Source: Deltaproteobacteria bacterium (GTDB lineage: Bacteria; Desulfobacterota; Desulfobacteria; Desulfobacterales; ETH-SRB1). Taken from it: a DNA stretch of 42,343 nt. The position numbers and the translations under genes are program-made. Positions 16,373-24,923 of this stretch are shown here, in pieces. Position 1 is the first letter of the stretch. Each line of letters begins with the position of its first letter. The stretch lies in assembly GCA_030262895.1 (NCBI GenBank), contig JAJSZW010000018.1:1-42343 (forward strand), in the 5' to 3' direction. The notes beneath the pieces were generated by a model that did no database searches, was not told the DNA's origin, and worked only from the letters and a program-made list of their open reading frames with translations.

Positions 16373-19300
16373 TTTTTAGCTCCTTTATCCCCGTTGATTT
16401 CATAATCCTGTCGAACAGCAAACCAGGGGTAGATAACAGGAATCACCAGCAGGGTTAACATGGTTGAAGAAACAAGACCGCCCACAACAACCGTTGCAAG
16501 TGGACGCTGAACTTCAGAGCCCAGCCCGCTTGACAGAAGAAGCGGGACAAGCCCTAAAATGGTTGTTAATGCCGTCATCAAAACAGGCCTGAGACGAAGC
16601 AGCGCCCCCTCCATTACCGCATCCATCGTCGTCATGCCGGTCTCCCGTAGCTGGTTGATATACGAAACCAGCACAAGACCGTTCTGCACGGCAATACCAA
16701 AAAGGGCGATAAAACCGACCGACGCCGGAACAGACAGGTATTCTCCGGTGAAAAACAATGCAAAAATACCGCCGATAAAGGCAAGGGGCACACTGGTATA
16801 AATGAGCAGCGCATACCGGAAATACCCGAGACTGAGATAGAGCATGAGAAAAATCAGGAGAAGCACTATGGGAACAATGACGGTCAGCCGTTTCATGGCC
16901 CGCTGCTGATTCTCAAACTGCCCGCCGTATTCAAGATGATAGCCCGGCGGCAATTGAATCGTCTCCCTGATATTTTTCTGAATATCGGCGACCACGCCGC
17001 CCATGTCACGACCACGGACATTTGCCGAAATCACCCATCGTCGCTGATTTTTTTCACGATTAATCTGGATGGGCCCCACCAGCTTTTTAACCGTGGCCAC
17101 CTGGGACAGGGGAATCCTGCCGTTGTCCGACGTATGAACCAGGAGGTTCTCAATGGTTTCCGGATTATCACGGTATTTTTCATCATACCGCAAATGGATG
17201 CCGAACCGTCTGGTATTTAAAAATATCTGGTCAACCACCTCACCGCCCACGGCCAGTTCCACAAGCTCCAGTATTTCCGATACATTCACCCCGTACCGTG
17301 AGCAGGCATTTCGATCTGCGATAATCTGCACCTGGGGCTGACCAAAGCTTTGTTCCGTGGACAGGTCCACCAAGCCGGGGATGCCTTCAATCGTCTCCCG
17401 GATTTCCTCTGCCTTTTCTCTCAAAACATCAAGATCATCGCCAAACAACTTTATGGCCAGTTGGGTTCGGACACCGGAAAGAAGTTCGTCAAAAAGGTTC
17501 TGTATGGGTTGGGTGAAATTAAGCTGAATTCCCGGGTACTGTGACAGTTCCTCATTGAGGGAAGCGATCAGTGCAGATTTGTCTTTGTGGTTTTTCCACT
17601 GCTCCTTTGGTTTTAATGTCATCTGGATACTGGCAAAGTTTACCGGGTGGGGATGGCTGCCTGCTTCCGGACGGCCGATTTTGGCGATGGTTGAATCAAT
17701 TTCACTGTATCGCAGGATGCTGCGTTCAAGTTTCATAATGGTATCTGTAGCTTTTTCAAGTGATATGGACGGCGCCATGGTAATGTTCACCTGTATCACT
17801 CCTTCCTCAAGCACCGGTATAAACTCCGTTCCCAGTCTGAAAAAGAGTGTCACGGATATTGCAAATACAACCAGTACCATGATAACAATGGCGGCTTTGA
17901 CTTTCAGTGCGGCCGCAAGCAACAAACCATATATCTGTTTAAGAACAGCGATAAAGACAAACTCTTTGCCGGAGCCGGCCCGCAAAAAAAGCGACGCCAG
18001 CACAGGGGCAAACAAAACCGCTGCTGCTGCCGAACCCAGCATGGCAAACGAAATGGTAAATGCCATGGGTGAAAACATCTTTCCCTCAATGCCTTGCAGG
18101 GTGAAAAGGGGAAGAAATACGATAATGATGATGGCAACGGAAAACAGGATCGGGTTTCCCACTTCTTTTCCCGCGGTCACGATCAGTTTGAACGGGTTGC
18201 GTCCTTTGTTCTTTTCATCGGACAGGTGCCGGTAAATATTTTCCACCATGACAATCGAGGCATCGCCAAGCATGCCGATGGCTATGGCAATTCCCCCCAG
18301 GGACATGAGATTGGCGGACATGCCGGTCACTCCCATGAACAGGACTGCAATAAGTGCACAGAGCGGCAGCGAAAAGGCAACAATCAATGTAGCCCGTACA
18401 TTGCCGAGAAACAGCAAAAGGGTTAAAAGGATGAGACCGGCCCCCTGGAGCAGGGCTTTTTTTACAGTGCCCACGGCATTTGCCACAAGGCGGCTTTGAT
18501 CATAATATGGTACAAGGGAAACACCTTTTGGAAGTGCTGCCTGAACTTCCGGAATTTTTGCCTTGAGCCGGGCAATAACTTCAGATGTGTTTTCGCCGAA
18601 TAGTTTCATAACGATTCCGGCAACCACTTCCTCTTTTCCGTTTCGGGATACGACTCCTCGTCGGATTTCATTTCCAAATTCCACGATTGCCACATCCCTG
18701 ATGCGAACCGGCGTGCCGCTGATGACTTTCAGTTGTATATTGCGAAGGTCTTCGAGATGTTCAATCAGGCCGACTCCCCGGACCAGATACTCTTCTGCGC
18801 CCAGAACAAGAAACTGGCCGCCGGCATTGGCATTGTTGCCGGTGATGGCTGCTTCCAGGTCCTCAAGTCCCAGGTCATACTTGTTCAGTAAATGTGGATT
18901 TACTTTTATTTGGTACTGGAGTATGTGACCGCCCATGGACAGGATTTCGGTCACCCCCGGCACGGTCTGCAATTGAAACTTTACAAACCAGTCATTGAGT
19001 TCCCGGAGATAGGTATTTTTGTCCTTGCCCTTTGTATCAACCGTATCATCTGCCGTAAGATAATACATAAACACTTCGCCCAGTCCTGTTGATATCGGCC
19101 CCAGGATCGGCGGATCATGCATTTCCGGCAGATCAGCCATCGCACCGGTCATCCGTTCCGAGACAATCTGTCGGGCAAAATAGATATCCACATTGTCCTT
19201 GAAATAGACATATATTACCGCCATGCCGAATGCAGACGTGGATTTGACCAGCTTTACCCCCGGAAGCCCGTTCATGGCCGACTCAATGGGAAACGTGATC

Positions 19301-19491
19301 AGCCGTTCAATTTCTTCCGGCGCCATGCCGTGGGCTTCTGCAAAAATCGGGATCATCACCGGTGATATGTCGGGAAAGGCATCTGTGGGCAATCGGCGGT
19401 ATTGATAAACGCCGGCGGCTATAACGGAAACCAGAAGCAGGACAATAATCAGCCGTTTCTTTAATGACAGAGCAATAATTTTTTCAATCAT
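16360..19491 (-). CDS. czcA: CzcA/CusA-family heavy-metal efflux RND transporter
   Basis: 1043 residues, full length for an HME-type RND pump: TM1 near the N-terminus, a first periplasmic loop, TM2-6 around 340-480, a second loop, and a C-terminal TM cluster. The proton-relay region in TM4 reads IAIGMLGDASIVMVEN. By eye alignment with E. coli CusA, the three Met of the Cu/Ag site are replaced (TQLAIKL, GGEVVDQ and GPIQINR align to the regions of M573, M623 and M672), and the loops otherwise read like CzcA (RRWVISANVRGRDMGG). A divalent metal such as Zn, Co, Ni or Cd is therefore more likely than Cu/Ag, but the TM4 motif is not classical CzcA (no DFGxIVDG). RBS TAGGAGAC, which overlaps the czcB stop. 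Confidence 0.93.
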   Translation of the reverse strand: MIEKIIALSLKKRLIIVLLLVSVIAAGVYQYRRLPTDAFPDISPVMIPIFAEAHGMAPEEIERLITFPIESAMNGLPGVKLVKSTSAFGMAVIYVYFKDNVDIYFARQIVSERMTGAMADLPEMHDPPILGPISTGLGEVFMYYLTADDTVDTKGKDKNTYLRELNDWFVKFQLQTVPGVTEILSMGGHILQYQIKVNPHLLNKYDLGLEDLEAAITGNNANAGGQFLVLGAEEYLVRGVGLIEHLEDLRNIQLKVISGTPVRIRDVAIVEFGNEIRRGVVSRNGKEEVVAGIVMKLFGENTSEVIARLKAKIPEVQAALPKGVSLVPYYDQSRLVANAVGTVKKALLQGAGLILLTLLLFLGNVRATLIVAFSLPLCALIAVLFMGVTGMSANLMSLGGIAIAIGMLGDASIVMVENIYRHLSDEKNKGRNPFKLIVTAGKEVGNPILFSVAIIIIVFLPLFTLQGIEGKMFSPMAFTISFAMLGSAAAAVLFAPVLASLFLRAGSGKEFVFIAVLKQIYGLLLAAALKVKAAIVIMVLVVFAISVTLFFRLGTEFIPVLEEGVIQVNITMAPSISLEKATDTIMKLERSILRYSEIDSTIAKIGRPEAGSHPHPVNFASIQMTLKPKEQWKNHKDKSALIASLNEELSQYPGIQLNFTQPIQNLFDELLSGVRTQLAIKLFGDDLDVLREKAEEIRETIEGIPGLVDLSTEQSFGQPQVQIIADRNACSRYGVNVSEILELVELAVGGEVVDQIFLNTRRFGIHLRYDEKYRDNPETIENLLVHTSDNGRIPLSQVATVKKLVGPIQINREKNQRRWVISANVRGRDMGGVVADIQKNIRETIQLPPGYHLEYGGQFENQQRAMKRLTVIVPIVLLLIFLMLYLSLGYFRYALLIYTSVPLAFIGGIFALFFTGEYLSVPASVGFIALFGIAVQNGLVLVSYINQLRETGMTTMDAVMEGALLRLRPVLMTALTTILGLVPLLLSSGLGSEVQRPLATVVVGGLVSSTMLTLLVIPVIYPWFAVRQDYEINGDKGAKKCKR

Positions 19492-19500
19492 ATTCGTCTC

Positions 19501-20556
19501 CTAATGCCCGTGTCCTGCGTGACCGCCCAGGGTGCTTGTAACAATTTTTGCTTTTAGTTCAAAGGCGCCTGTTGCCACATAGGTGTCACCTTCCGCCAAT
19601 CCGGAAAGGATCTCCACATGGCTATTGTTTTCCACCCCTTTCCGCACAACAACAAGTTCAAAACCGTTTTTATGTTCACTCGGGACAAAAACAACTGTTT
19701 CCCCGTCAAGAATCTGTACTGCATTCTGCGATACCACGAGAACAGGTTTTTCTGTTGATAGGGATATTTTCCCGGTGATAAATGTACCGGGTCGCCATTT
19801 CCCGTCGGTATTCGGGATGACGGCGCGTGCAATCATGCTGCGGGTGGTTGTGTTGTATACAGGGGCCACATATGACAGTGTCGTCTTAACCTGCCTGTCC
19901 GTTCCCACTGCCGTTATCAGAATTTCCAGGTCTTTTTCAACAAGGTCTGCATCCTTGGCATAAACATCGCAATTCACCCAGACGGTTGCCAGATCGGCGA
20001 TAATAAACAGGGTGGCATCTTCACCAACAAATTCACCCGGCGTCACATTCTTTTCCACAATTTTTCCGGAAATCGGGGACGATATGGCATATGCGGTAAG
20101 GCTTTCATTACTTTCCACAACAGCCAGCAACTCACCCTTTTGAATGCTTTCTCCCAGATGTTTTACCACTTTTTTTACAATGCCCGGATAACGCGGTGTA
20201 ATTTGGGCCAGCCGGTCTTCATTAAACCCGATTTCACCCGGCAGTTCAATGGATCTGCCAATGGATTTTTTGTTCACTACGTCAATGGTTAATCCGGCAA
20301 ATTCCACGGCCCGGTCTGTTAAAACGACCGCTGCCTCTTGTTCATGATCATGTCCATCATGATCGTCTCCTTCTTTATGCTTTACATCCGTATCGCCGTG
20401 CTTACTGTGATCGTCATGTTTATCAGGGTCTTGCACCTCTTGAAGGCCGTGGTCGCAATTTTCATGGTCGTGATCCGTTTCCTTCATTGCAAGGCAGACA
20501 GCCGGCAGCAGAAGAACATAGAAAACAACAATTAAAAAAAATCTGCTTTGTTTCAT
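19501..20556 (-). CDS. czcB: His-rich periplasmic adaptor (membrane fusion protein) of the metal RND pump
   Basis: 351 residues with a cleavable signal peptide (about 1-23). A very His/Asp-rich segment spans about 28-75 (repeated HD, HDH and KHGD motifs), and the C-terminus ends GGHAGHGH. The lipoyl/barrel-sandwich halves are visible (VVKHLGESIQKGELLAVVES, then ISGKIVEKNVTPGEFV), followed by a beta-barrel and membrane-proximal domain. Such adaptors link the inner-membrane pump to the outer-membrane channel; the His-rich ends are typical of Zn/Co/Cd/Ni-type systems and may bind metal. AAAGGAGAT precedes the ATG. Immediately upstream, only a few bases away, lies the end of a 145-bp palindromic-ended element that fills the whole czcC-czcB gap. 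Confidence 0.92.
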   Translation of the reverse strand: MKQSRFFLIVVFYVLLLPAVCLAMKETDHDHENCDHGLQEVQDPDKHDDHSKHGDTDVKHKEGDDHDGHDHEQEAAVVLTDRAVEFAGLTIDVVNKKSIGRSIELPGEIGFNEDRLAQITPRYPGIVKKVVKHLGESIQKGELLAVVESNESLTAYAISSPISGKIVEKNVTPGEFVGEDATLFIIADLATVWVNCDVYAKDADLVEKDLEILITAVGTDRQVKTTLSYVAPVYNTTTRSMIARAVIPNTDGKWRPGTFITGKISLSTEKPVLVVSQNAVQILDGETVVFVPSEHKNGFELVVVRKGVENNSHVEILSGLAEGDTYVATGAFELKAKIVTSTLGGHAGHGH

Positions 20557-20572
20557 GCATATCTCCTTTATT

Positions 20573-20717
20573 TAGTGTCCGAACGAAAACTAGATAGTTT
20601 TTCCAAGTTCAAGGAAGGCGAAAATTTTAACCACAGGAATACATTGAGTATTTTGAGGATTAAAATTTGAGCCTGACGCAGAAACTGGGAAAAATAGCAG
20701 TTTTCGTTCAGGCACTA
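20573..20717. mobile_element. MITE-like element with 19-bp terminal inverted repeats, between czcC and czcB
   Basis: The left end TAGTGTCCGAACGAAAACT and the right end (complement TAGTGCCTGAACGAAAACT) are inverted repeats with two mismatches. There is no ORF inside. The right end supplies the TAG stop codon of czcC and the left end stops just before the czcB ribosome binding site. The inner segment 20604-20679 is 75/76 identical to the complement of 30145-30220. The same terminal repeat bounds another element at 22115-22283. The transcript of the czc operon would carry this as a long hairpin. Confidence 0.8.
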
Positions 20718-21944
20718 TTTAATAATCTGAACAGATATTCCCGTCAGCTCCATGAGATCGGCAGCAAGAAGCGCATTTTCAGTGATCAGATCAATACGGC
20801 GCAGATTAAACTCAAGCAGATTCCGTCTGCTTTCAAGAACTTCAAGGATACTGATATTTCCATATTTGTAGTAACGCTCAAGAAGCGCATAAACATTTTT
20901 TGCCTTTGGCTGTAGCTTTTCAGTTAAAACGGAAAACGCTTCAGTGGTATTTTCAATCTCAGAAAGGATCGTGCCTGCTTCTGTAGTACGTTCTACAAAA
21001 AATGCCTGGAATTTCTTTCCGGCTGCCGTCACTTCATGACCTTTTGACAAAATGGCTCCTTTGTTCCTGTTAAAAAGCGGCAAAGAAATCGACATGCCTG
21101 CGATCACCGCATTCTCATCCTCCTCATTATTGCGAAAATAACCTGCGCTTATGGCCAGCTCCGGAAATGCTTCTGCTTTCAGTTGCCGAATTTCGGCTGC
21201 TGCTGTTTCCTGCTTAAGTTTCAGCAGTTTTCCTTCCGGATGTTCGTGAATTTTTTTCAGTATCTCCGGCTGCTGCGGCAGCGATATTGCGGTATTCAGT
21301 GTAAATGCAAGTTGTATGTCCGCATCATCGGTATTTCCCCACAACGCGGCCAATTCCTTTTTCTGTTGGTTCAGTTGTCTGTTTAAGGCAGCCTTTTCCA
21401 TGAGAAGCTCATCCAGTTCCATTTCGGTCCTGAGCGCATCTGCCTCCATGGCTGCGCCTGCCTGGATGCGACGTTTTATGCCTGTAAGGCTTTCCCCCAT
21501 GACCGATGCCAGGGAATCAAGGACAGCTATTTTTTTCTGTAAACCCAGGATGGGCACGCACCGCCGGATAATTTCCGTTTCCAGCCCGAGACGGGTTGCA
21601 TCGTTTTCAAGCTCTGCCGCGCGAAGGGCTTTCCGGGCCAGTTGAATGCGGGCATTGCGTTTGCCCCCGATTTCGACCGGCTGGGTCAGTACCACTTCAA
21701 TTGCATTTTCACCAAAATTCTCGGAACTGATTTCCAGTTCAGGGTTCAGAATTGCGCCGGCCTGCAGGATTTCTGCTTCAGCCGCTTTTACGGCACTGTT
21801 TCCGGCAGACAGGCCAGGATTGTTATTTAATGCTTTCTGTTTGATCTGTTCAAAATTAAGTGCCTCTGCATTCACTATAAATGCATTGAATATGACAGAG
21901 AAAACAATTATATAGTACGCAGCCCTGTGGAAAAAGAGTTTCAT
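20715..21944 (-). CDS. czcC: TolC/CzcC-type outer-membrane efflux protein
   Basis: 409 residues from ATG 21944, chosen for its AGGAG nine bases upstream and the signal peptide that follows directly (about 1-26, ending NAEA); an upstream in-frame start at 22025 would bury the signal peptide. The sequence has the two OEP repeats of long helices: NNPGLSAGNSAVKAAEAEILQAG, the PVEIGGKRNARIQLARKAL block typical of CzcC, and a second repeat around RQLKAEAFPELAISAGY. It forms the outer-membrane channel of the tripartite pump. First gene of the operon, divergent from the two-component genes. Its stop codon is the first three bases of a MITE-like element. Confidence 0.9.
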   Translation of the reverse strand: MKLFFHRAAYYIIVFSVIFNAFIVNAEALNFEQIKQKALNNNPGLSAGNSAVKAAEAEILQAGAILNPELEISSENFGENAIEVVLTQPVEIGGKRNARIQLARKALRAAELENDATRLGLETEIIRRCVPILGLQKKIAVLDSLASVMGESLTGIKRRIQAGAAMEADALRTEMELDELLMEKAALNRQLNQQKKELAALWGNTDDADIQLAFTLNTAISLPQQPEILKKIHEHPEGKLLKLKQETAAAEIRQLKAEAFPELAISAGYFRNNEEDENAVIAGMSISLPLFNRNKGAILSKGHEVTAAGKKFQAFFVERTTEAGTILSEIENTTEAFSVLTEKLQPKAKNVYALLERYYKYGNISILEVLESRRNLLEFNLRRIDLITENALLAADLMELTGISVQIIK

Positions 21945-22037
21945 GCGTATCGTCTCCTGTAATGCCTGGTTAAGGGGCAGGTTGAATTGTGCAAATGACA
22001 TCTTACATTTTAATCTCGCAGGCACTATACATGGCCA

Positions 22038-22079
22038 ACATTACACAAACCTTTCATGGACATTACAGTTTTGTAATGT
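22038..22079. promoter_or_regulatory. candidate response-regulator operator between czcC and the two-component genes
   Basis: A perfect palindrome ACATTACAGTTTTGTAATGT lies at 22060-22079 (8-bp arms, 4-bp spacer). A third exact half-site ACATTACA lies at 22038-22045, 22 bp from the palindrome's left arm, two helical turns away. The layout suits an OmpR-family dimer and resembles the TTACAN(x)TGTAA-type boxes of metal-responsive CopR/CusR-like regulators. Confidence 0.6.
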
Positions 22080-22091
22080 TTATTTTGCTAA

Positions 22092-22120
22092 TTGACATCT
22101 TGCTGTTTCATTAATTAATG
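22092..22120 (+). promoter_or_regulatory. possible promoter for the response regulator
   Basis: TTGACA at 22092-22097 followed at 17 bp by TTAATG (22115-22120), a weak -10 that falls in the first bases of the adjacent MITE-like element. It lies 13 bp downstream of the operator palindrome. If real, the element became part of the regulator leader. Weak evidence. Confidence 0.3.
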
Positions 22121-22283
22121 TCTGAACGGAAACCTCGATTTCTTGTAGGTTGGGTTGAGCCCCTCAATTTTGTTGGGTTTCGTGCCTCAACCCAACCTAC
22201 AAAAATCAATCACTTGGAAGAACTTAATTTATCATGGCGAAACCCAACAAATCGATTTAATAGCTTTTCGTTCAGGCACTAAT
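22115..22283. mobile_element. MITE-like element with nested palindromes, upstream of the response regulator
   Basis: Ends TTAATGTCTGAACGGAAAC and, on the complement of the right end, TTAGTGCCTGAACGAAAAG: the same terminal repeat as the 20573-20717 element. Inside is a perfect 17-bp inverted repeat TTGTAGGTTGGGTTGAG (22143-22159/22186-22202), a sequence type seen as a dispersed repeat in many bacteria, and a further 12-bp complementary pair TGTTGGGTTTCG/CGAAACCCAACA (about 22171-22182 and 22235-22250). No ORF. It separates the operator region from the regulator gene. Confidence 0.8.
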
Positions 22284-22331
22284 TATTACAATATAAATGA
22301 TAAAACGAATTTGTAAGATCAGGAAAGTTCT

Positions 22332-23009
22332 ATGCGAGTACTTATTGTGGAAGATGATCAGGAAATTGCTTCTTTTATAATAAAGGGGTTGAAACAGGAG
22401 GGGTTTGCCGTGGATCATTCTGCAGACGGCGAGGATGGGCTCCATATGGTCCTCACAGAAATGTATGACGCTGCAATCATTGACATCATGCTTCCGAAGC
22501 TGGATGGGCTGAGCATTATCGAAACACTCAGACAGCGGCATATCAATATCCCGGTGCTTATCCTGAGCGCCAGACGCACGGTGGCTGACCGGGTTCGGGG
22601 AATTCAGAAAGGCGGGGACGACTATCTGGTAAAACCGTTTGCTTTTTCCGAACTACTGGTGCGTGTGCAGGCGCTGATCCGCAGATCCAGTGGGGCCGTT
22701 GAACCTTCCAGCCTGACTGTGGGTGACCTGTCCGTGGATCTTCTGAAAAGAGATGTCTCCAGAGCAGGAAAAAAAATTGAGCTGCAGCCGCGCGAATTTG
22801 CATTGCTGGAATACCTGGTACGAAATGCCAACCGTCCTGTTTCCAAGACCATGATACTGGAACATATCTGGGATTTTCATTTTGATCCCCAGACAAATGT
22901 TGTGGATGTCCTGATCTGCAGGTTGAGGAGCAAAGTGGATAAAGATTTTCCTGAAAAGATGGTTAAGACGGTTCGGGGGGTCGGGTATGTACTTAAAGCG
23001 CCTTATTAA
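22332..23009 (+). CDS. OmpR/PhoB-family response regulator, CusR/CopR-like
   Basis: 225 residues. The receiver domain has the acidic pair E7/D8-D9, phosphoacceptor D51 in AIIDIMLPKLDG, the switch T/S region LILSARRT and K in DDYLVKPF. The winged-helix output domain starts at about 125 (LTVGDLSVDLLKRDV) with the recognition region NRPVSKTMILEHIWD and FDPQTNVVDVLICRLRSKVD. The pattern is that of heavy-metal regulators (CusR, CopR, CzcR). It overlaps the kinase gene by 23 bp. It probably controls czcCBA and itself through the palindrome at 22060-22079; that is inferred from position. Confidence 0.92.
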   Translation: MRVLIVEDDQEIASFIIKGLKQEGFAVDHSADGEDGLHMVLTEMYDAAIIDIMLPKLDGLSIIETLRQRHINIPVLILSARRTVADRVRGIQKGGDDYLVKPFAFSELLVRVQALIRRSSGAVEPSSLTVGDLSVDLLKRDVSRAGKKIELQPREFALLEYLVRNANRPVSKTMILEHIWDFHFDPQTNVVDVLICRLRSKVDKDFPEKMVKTVRGVGYVLKAPY

Positions 23010-24396
23010 TCTGCCCCGAACCATCGGTTTCAGGGTTGCCGGCTGGTACGTGTTTATTTTTACATTGAGTTCGCTGTGCTTTTTTTTAATCACATATTTT
23101 TTTCTTCACTCAACACTTGTAAAGCAGAATTATGAGGAAATCCTTCTTGAACTTGATGAAATCTCTACGCTATATGAAATCGGCGGCATAAGGATACTTG
23201 AAAATTTTGTTATTGAAAACAACAATTCCCGAAGATCAAATCCGCTTTTTGTTCGTGTTGCCGACAAAACAAACAAGACCTTCTATATTTCTTCGCCGGA
23301 GAAATGGCAGGATTTTGACCTGGTAGCGCTTGAAAAAATTGCACCTGATTCGGGCAGTGACTGGATACATCTGTCTGCTGTAAACGATGAATACATTCTT
23401 GCCGTCCAATCAGCGCATCTTTCATCTGGTTTTTGGATTCAGGTCGGCATGAGTTGCGAAGGCGCCCATAATGCCCTGAACCGGTTCCAAAAATTTTTTC
23501 TGGTCGCTATGATTCCACTGTTTATTTTAGGGCTTGCAGGCGGTATGATTCTTTCATACCAGACACGTCGCCCCATCCGGAACATTATAAAAACCGTACA
23601 GTCCCTGGATATTGAAAAGATGACGGAGATGGTGCCCCGTTCACTTTCAGGCGATGAGATGGATGAACTGGCCGGGCTGTTTAATAAAATGCTCGACAAT
23701 ATCCATCGTCTCATTGAAGGAATGAAGAACTCCCTGGATAATGTGGCTCATGATTTGCGCACACCCATAACACGATTCCGCAATATTGCCGATATGGCGC
23801 TGCAGAATGAGGAGGATATTGATATATTGAAGGAAGCGCTTGTAAAAGGCATTGAGGAATCAGATCATATCCTGAAAATGCTGGATACACTCATGGATAT
23901 TTCAGAGGCCGAGACCGGTACAATGAATATGCATCGTAAGCAGGTGGATATTTGTGATCTGATCGGAAAAATTGCAGATATGTATGCGTTTGTGGCTGAA
24001 GAAAAAGGAATCGACATGGATATAAACATTCCTGGAAACCTTTATATTTCAATAGATTCCGACCGAATGGGGCAGGCAATATCAAATATTTTAGACAATG
24101 CGGTGAAATTTACCGCTCCAGAAGGGCACATCCATATTAACGCCGGCCGGTTCAATAAAGATGTCATCATCAGGGTAAAGGATACCGGAACCGGTATTTC
24201 TCCCGAAGAACTTCCTATGATCTGGGATCGCCTGTATCGTGGCAGCCAAGGCAGCACGGAAAAAGGGCTCGGGCTCGGACTGAGCCTGGTTAAAGGCATT
24301 GTGGAAGCCCACAACGGCCATGTTGAGGCGGTCAGTGAACCCGGAAAAGGATCGACATTTATTATCAGGCTTCCAGAGGACGTGCGGGACGCGTGA
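22987..24396 (+). CDS. heavy-metal sensor histidine kinase, CusS-like
   Basis: 469 residues: TM1 about 18-41, a periplasmic sensor of about 125 residues, TM2 about 170-190, HAMP about 191-245, HisKA with H255 in DNVAHDLRTPITR, and HATPase with N box DNAVKF, G1 DTGTGIS and G2 GLGLGLSLV. The partner is the overlapping response regulator. Its periplasmic domain is short in Cys and His, so the ligand is not obvious. ATG 22987 lies within the regulator's last codons, so translation is coupled. Confidence 0.92.
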   Translation: MYLKRLINLPRTIGFRVAGWYVFIFTLSSLCFFLITYFFLHSTLVKQNYEEILLELDEISTLYEIGGIRILENFVIENNNSRRSNPLFVRVADKTNKTFYISSPEKWQDFDLVALEKIAPDSGSDWIHLSAVNDEYILAVQSAHLSSGFWIQVGMSCEGAHNALNRFQKFFLVAMIPLFILGLAGGMILSYQTRRPIRNIIKTVQSLDIEKMTEMVPRSLSGDEMDELAGLFNKMLDNIHRLIEGMKNSLDNVAHDLRTPITRFRNIADMALQNEEDIDILKEALVKGIEESDHILKMLDTLMDISEAETGTMNMHRKQVDICDLIGKIADMYAFVAEEKGIDMDINIPGNLYISIDSDRMGQAISNILDNAVKFTAPEGHIHINAGRFNKDVIIRVKDTGTGISPEELPMIWDRLYRGSQGSTEKGLGLGLSLVKGIVEAHNGHVEAVSEPGKGSTFIIRLPEDVRDA

Positions 24397-24644
24397 ATTA
24401 AACTTTCCTTAGGTTAGAAGGACTCGCAACATAAGTGTCAAAGCTTGAATGGCAAATAAGGATTGTTTGCTTGTAAATTTAGTACGTTATAACCCTTTTG
24501 AAAAATCATTATTCCAATTTAAGTTCCTTCCAACTTTAACACCTCACGATTCCGCTCTTGCCTTCGGCTAATACTTTTGTTAATATATTAAAATATTAAC
24601 AGGGTTCACGTATAGAGGACTTCCCGCCCAAAGCGGACAGGTCA

Positions 24645-24680
24645 CCCCATTAGTTCACGCCCATGCCGGGCGTACACAAG
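24645..24680 (-). repeat. group-II-intron-like 5' end fragment, copy 1
   Basis: 36 bp repeated at 25684-25719 with one mismatch. Read on the minus strand it starts GTGTACGCCCGGCATGGGCG and continues GTGAACTAATGGGG, close to the 5' ends of bacterial group II introns (GUGYG start followed by a CCCGGCAUGGG-type element). No reverse transcriptase ORF or domain V is visible nearby, so this is at most a truncated copy. Confidence 0.4.
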
Positions 24681-24689
24681 TCATTTCAC

Positions 24690-24717
24690 CGGACGCTAAT
24701 CGCGTCCGTTATTCTTG
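24690..24717 (+). terminator. possible terminator hairpin downstream of the histidine kinase
   Basis: Perfect 7-bp stem CGGACGC/GCGTCCG with a 5-nt loop, followed by TTATTCTT. It lies nearly 300 bp after the kinase stop, so the transcript it serves is uncertain. Confidence 0.35.
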
Positions 24718-24923
24718 ATGAGTCGGAGTAGAATAATGAAAGAACATAAGAAATATGCAGTTCTATGACTAAGAGCTTTACGGCGAGCCTCTGTCAAGGT
24801 TGCTGAAAATGATAGGGAAAATAATTATAGAATACCAATTTGGAAAAATGGTCGAATTGAATATGAAATACCAGAAATAAGCACCGAACAATCTGGCGCA
24901 CCTGATGCCAACAGCCGGGGCGC

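Noticed and set aside
17555..18235. 226-codon open frame on the plus strand inside czcA
   Set aside because: Antisense to a well-conserved RND pump, low-complexity composition (many Ser/Thr/Met), no recognisable motif; it arises from codon bias of the opposite strand.
24645..24717. Integron attC site
   Set aside because: The hairpins CGGACGC/GCGTCCG and ACGCCC/GGGCGT look attC-like, but the flanks do not give matching RYYYAAC and GTTRRRY core sites, no integrase is present, and the intron-end reading fits better.
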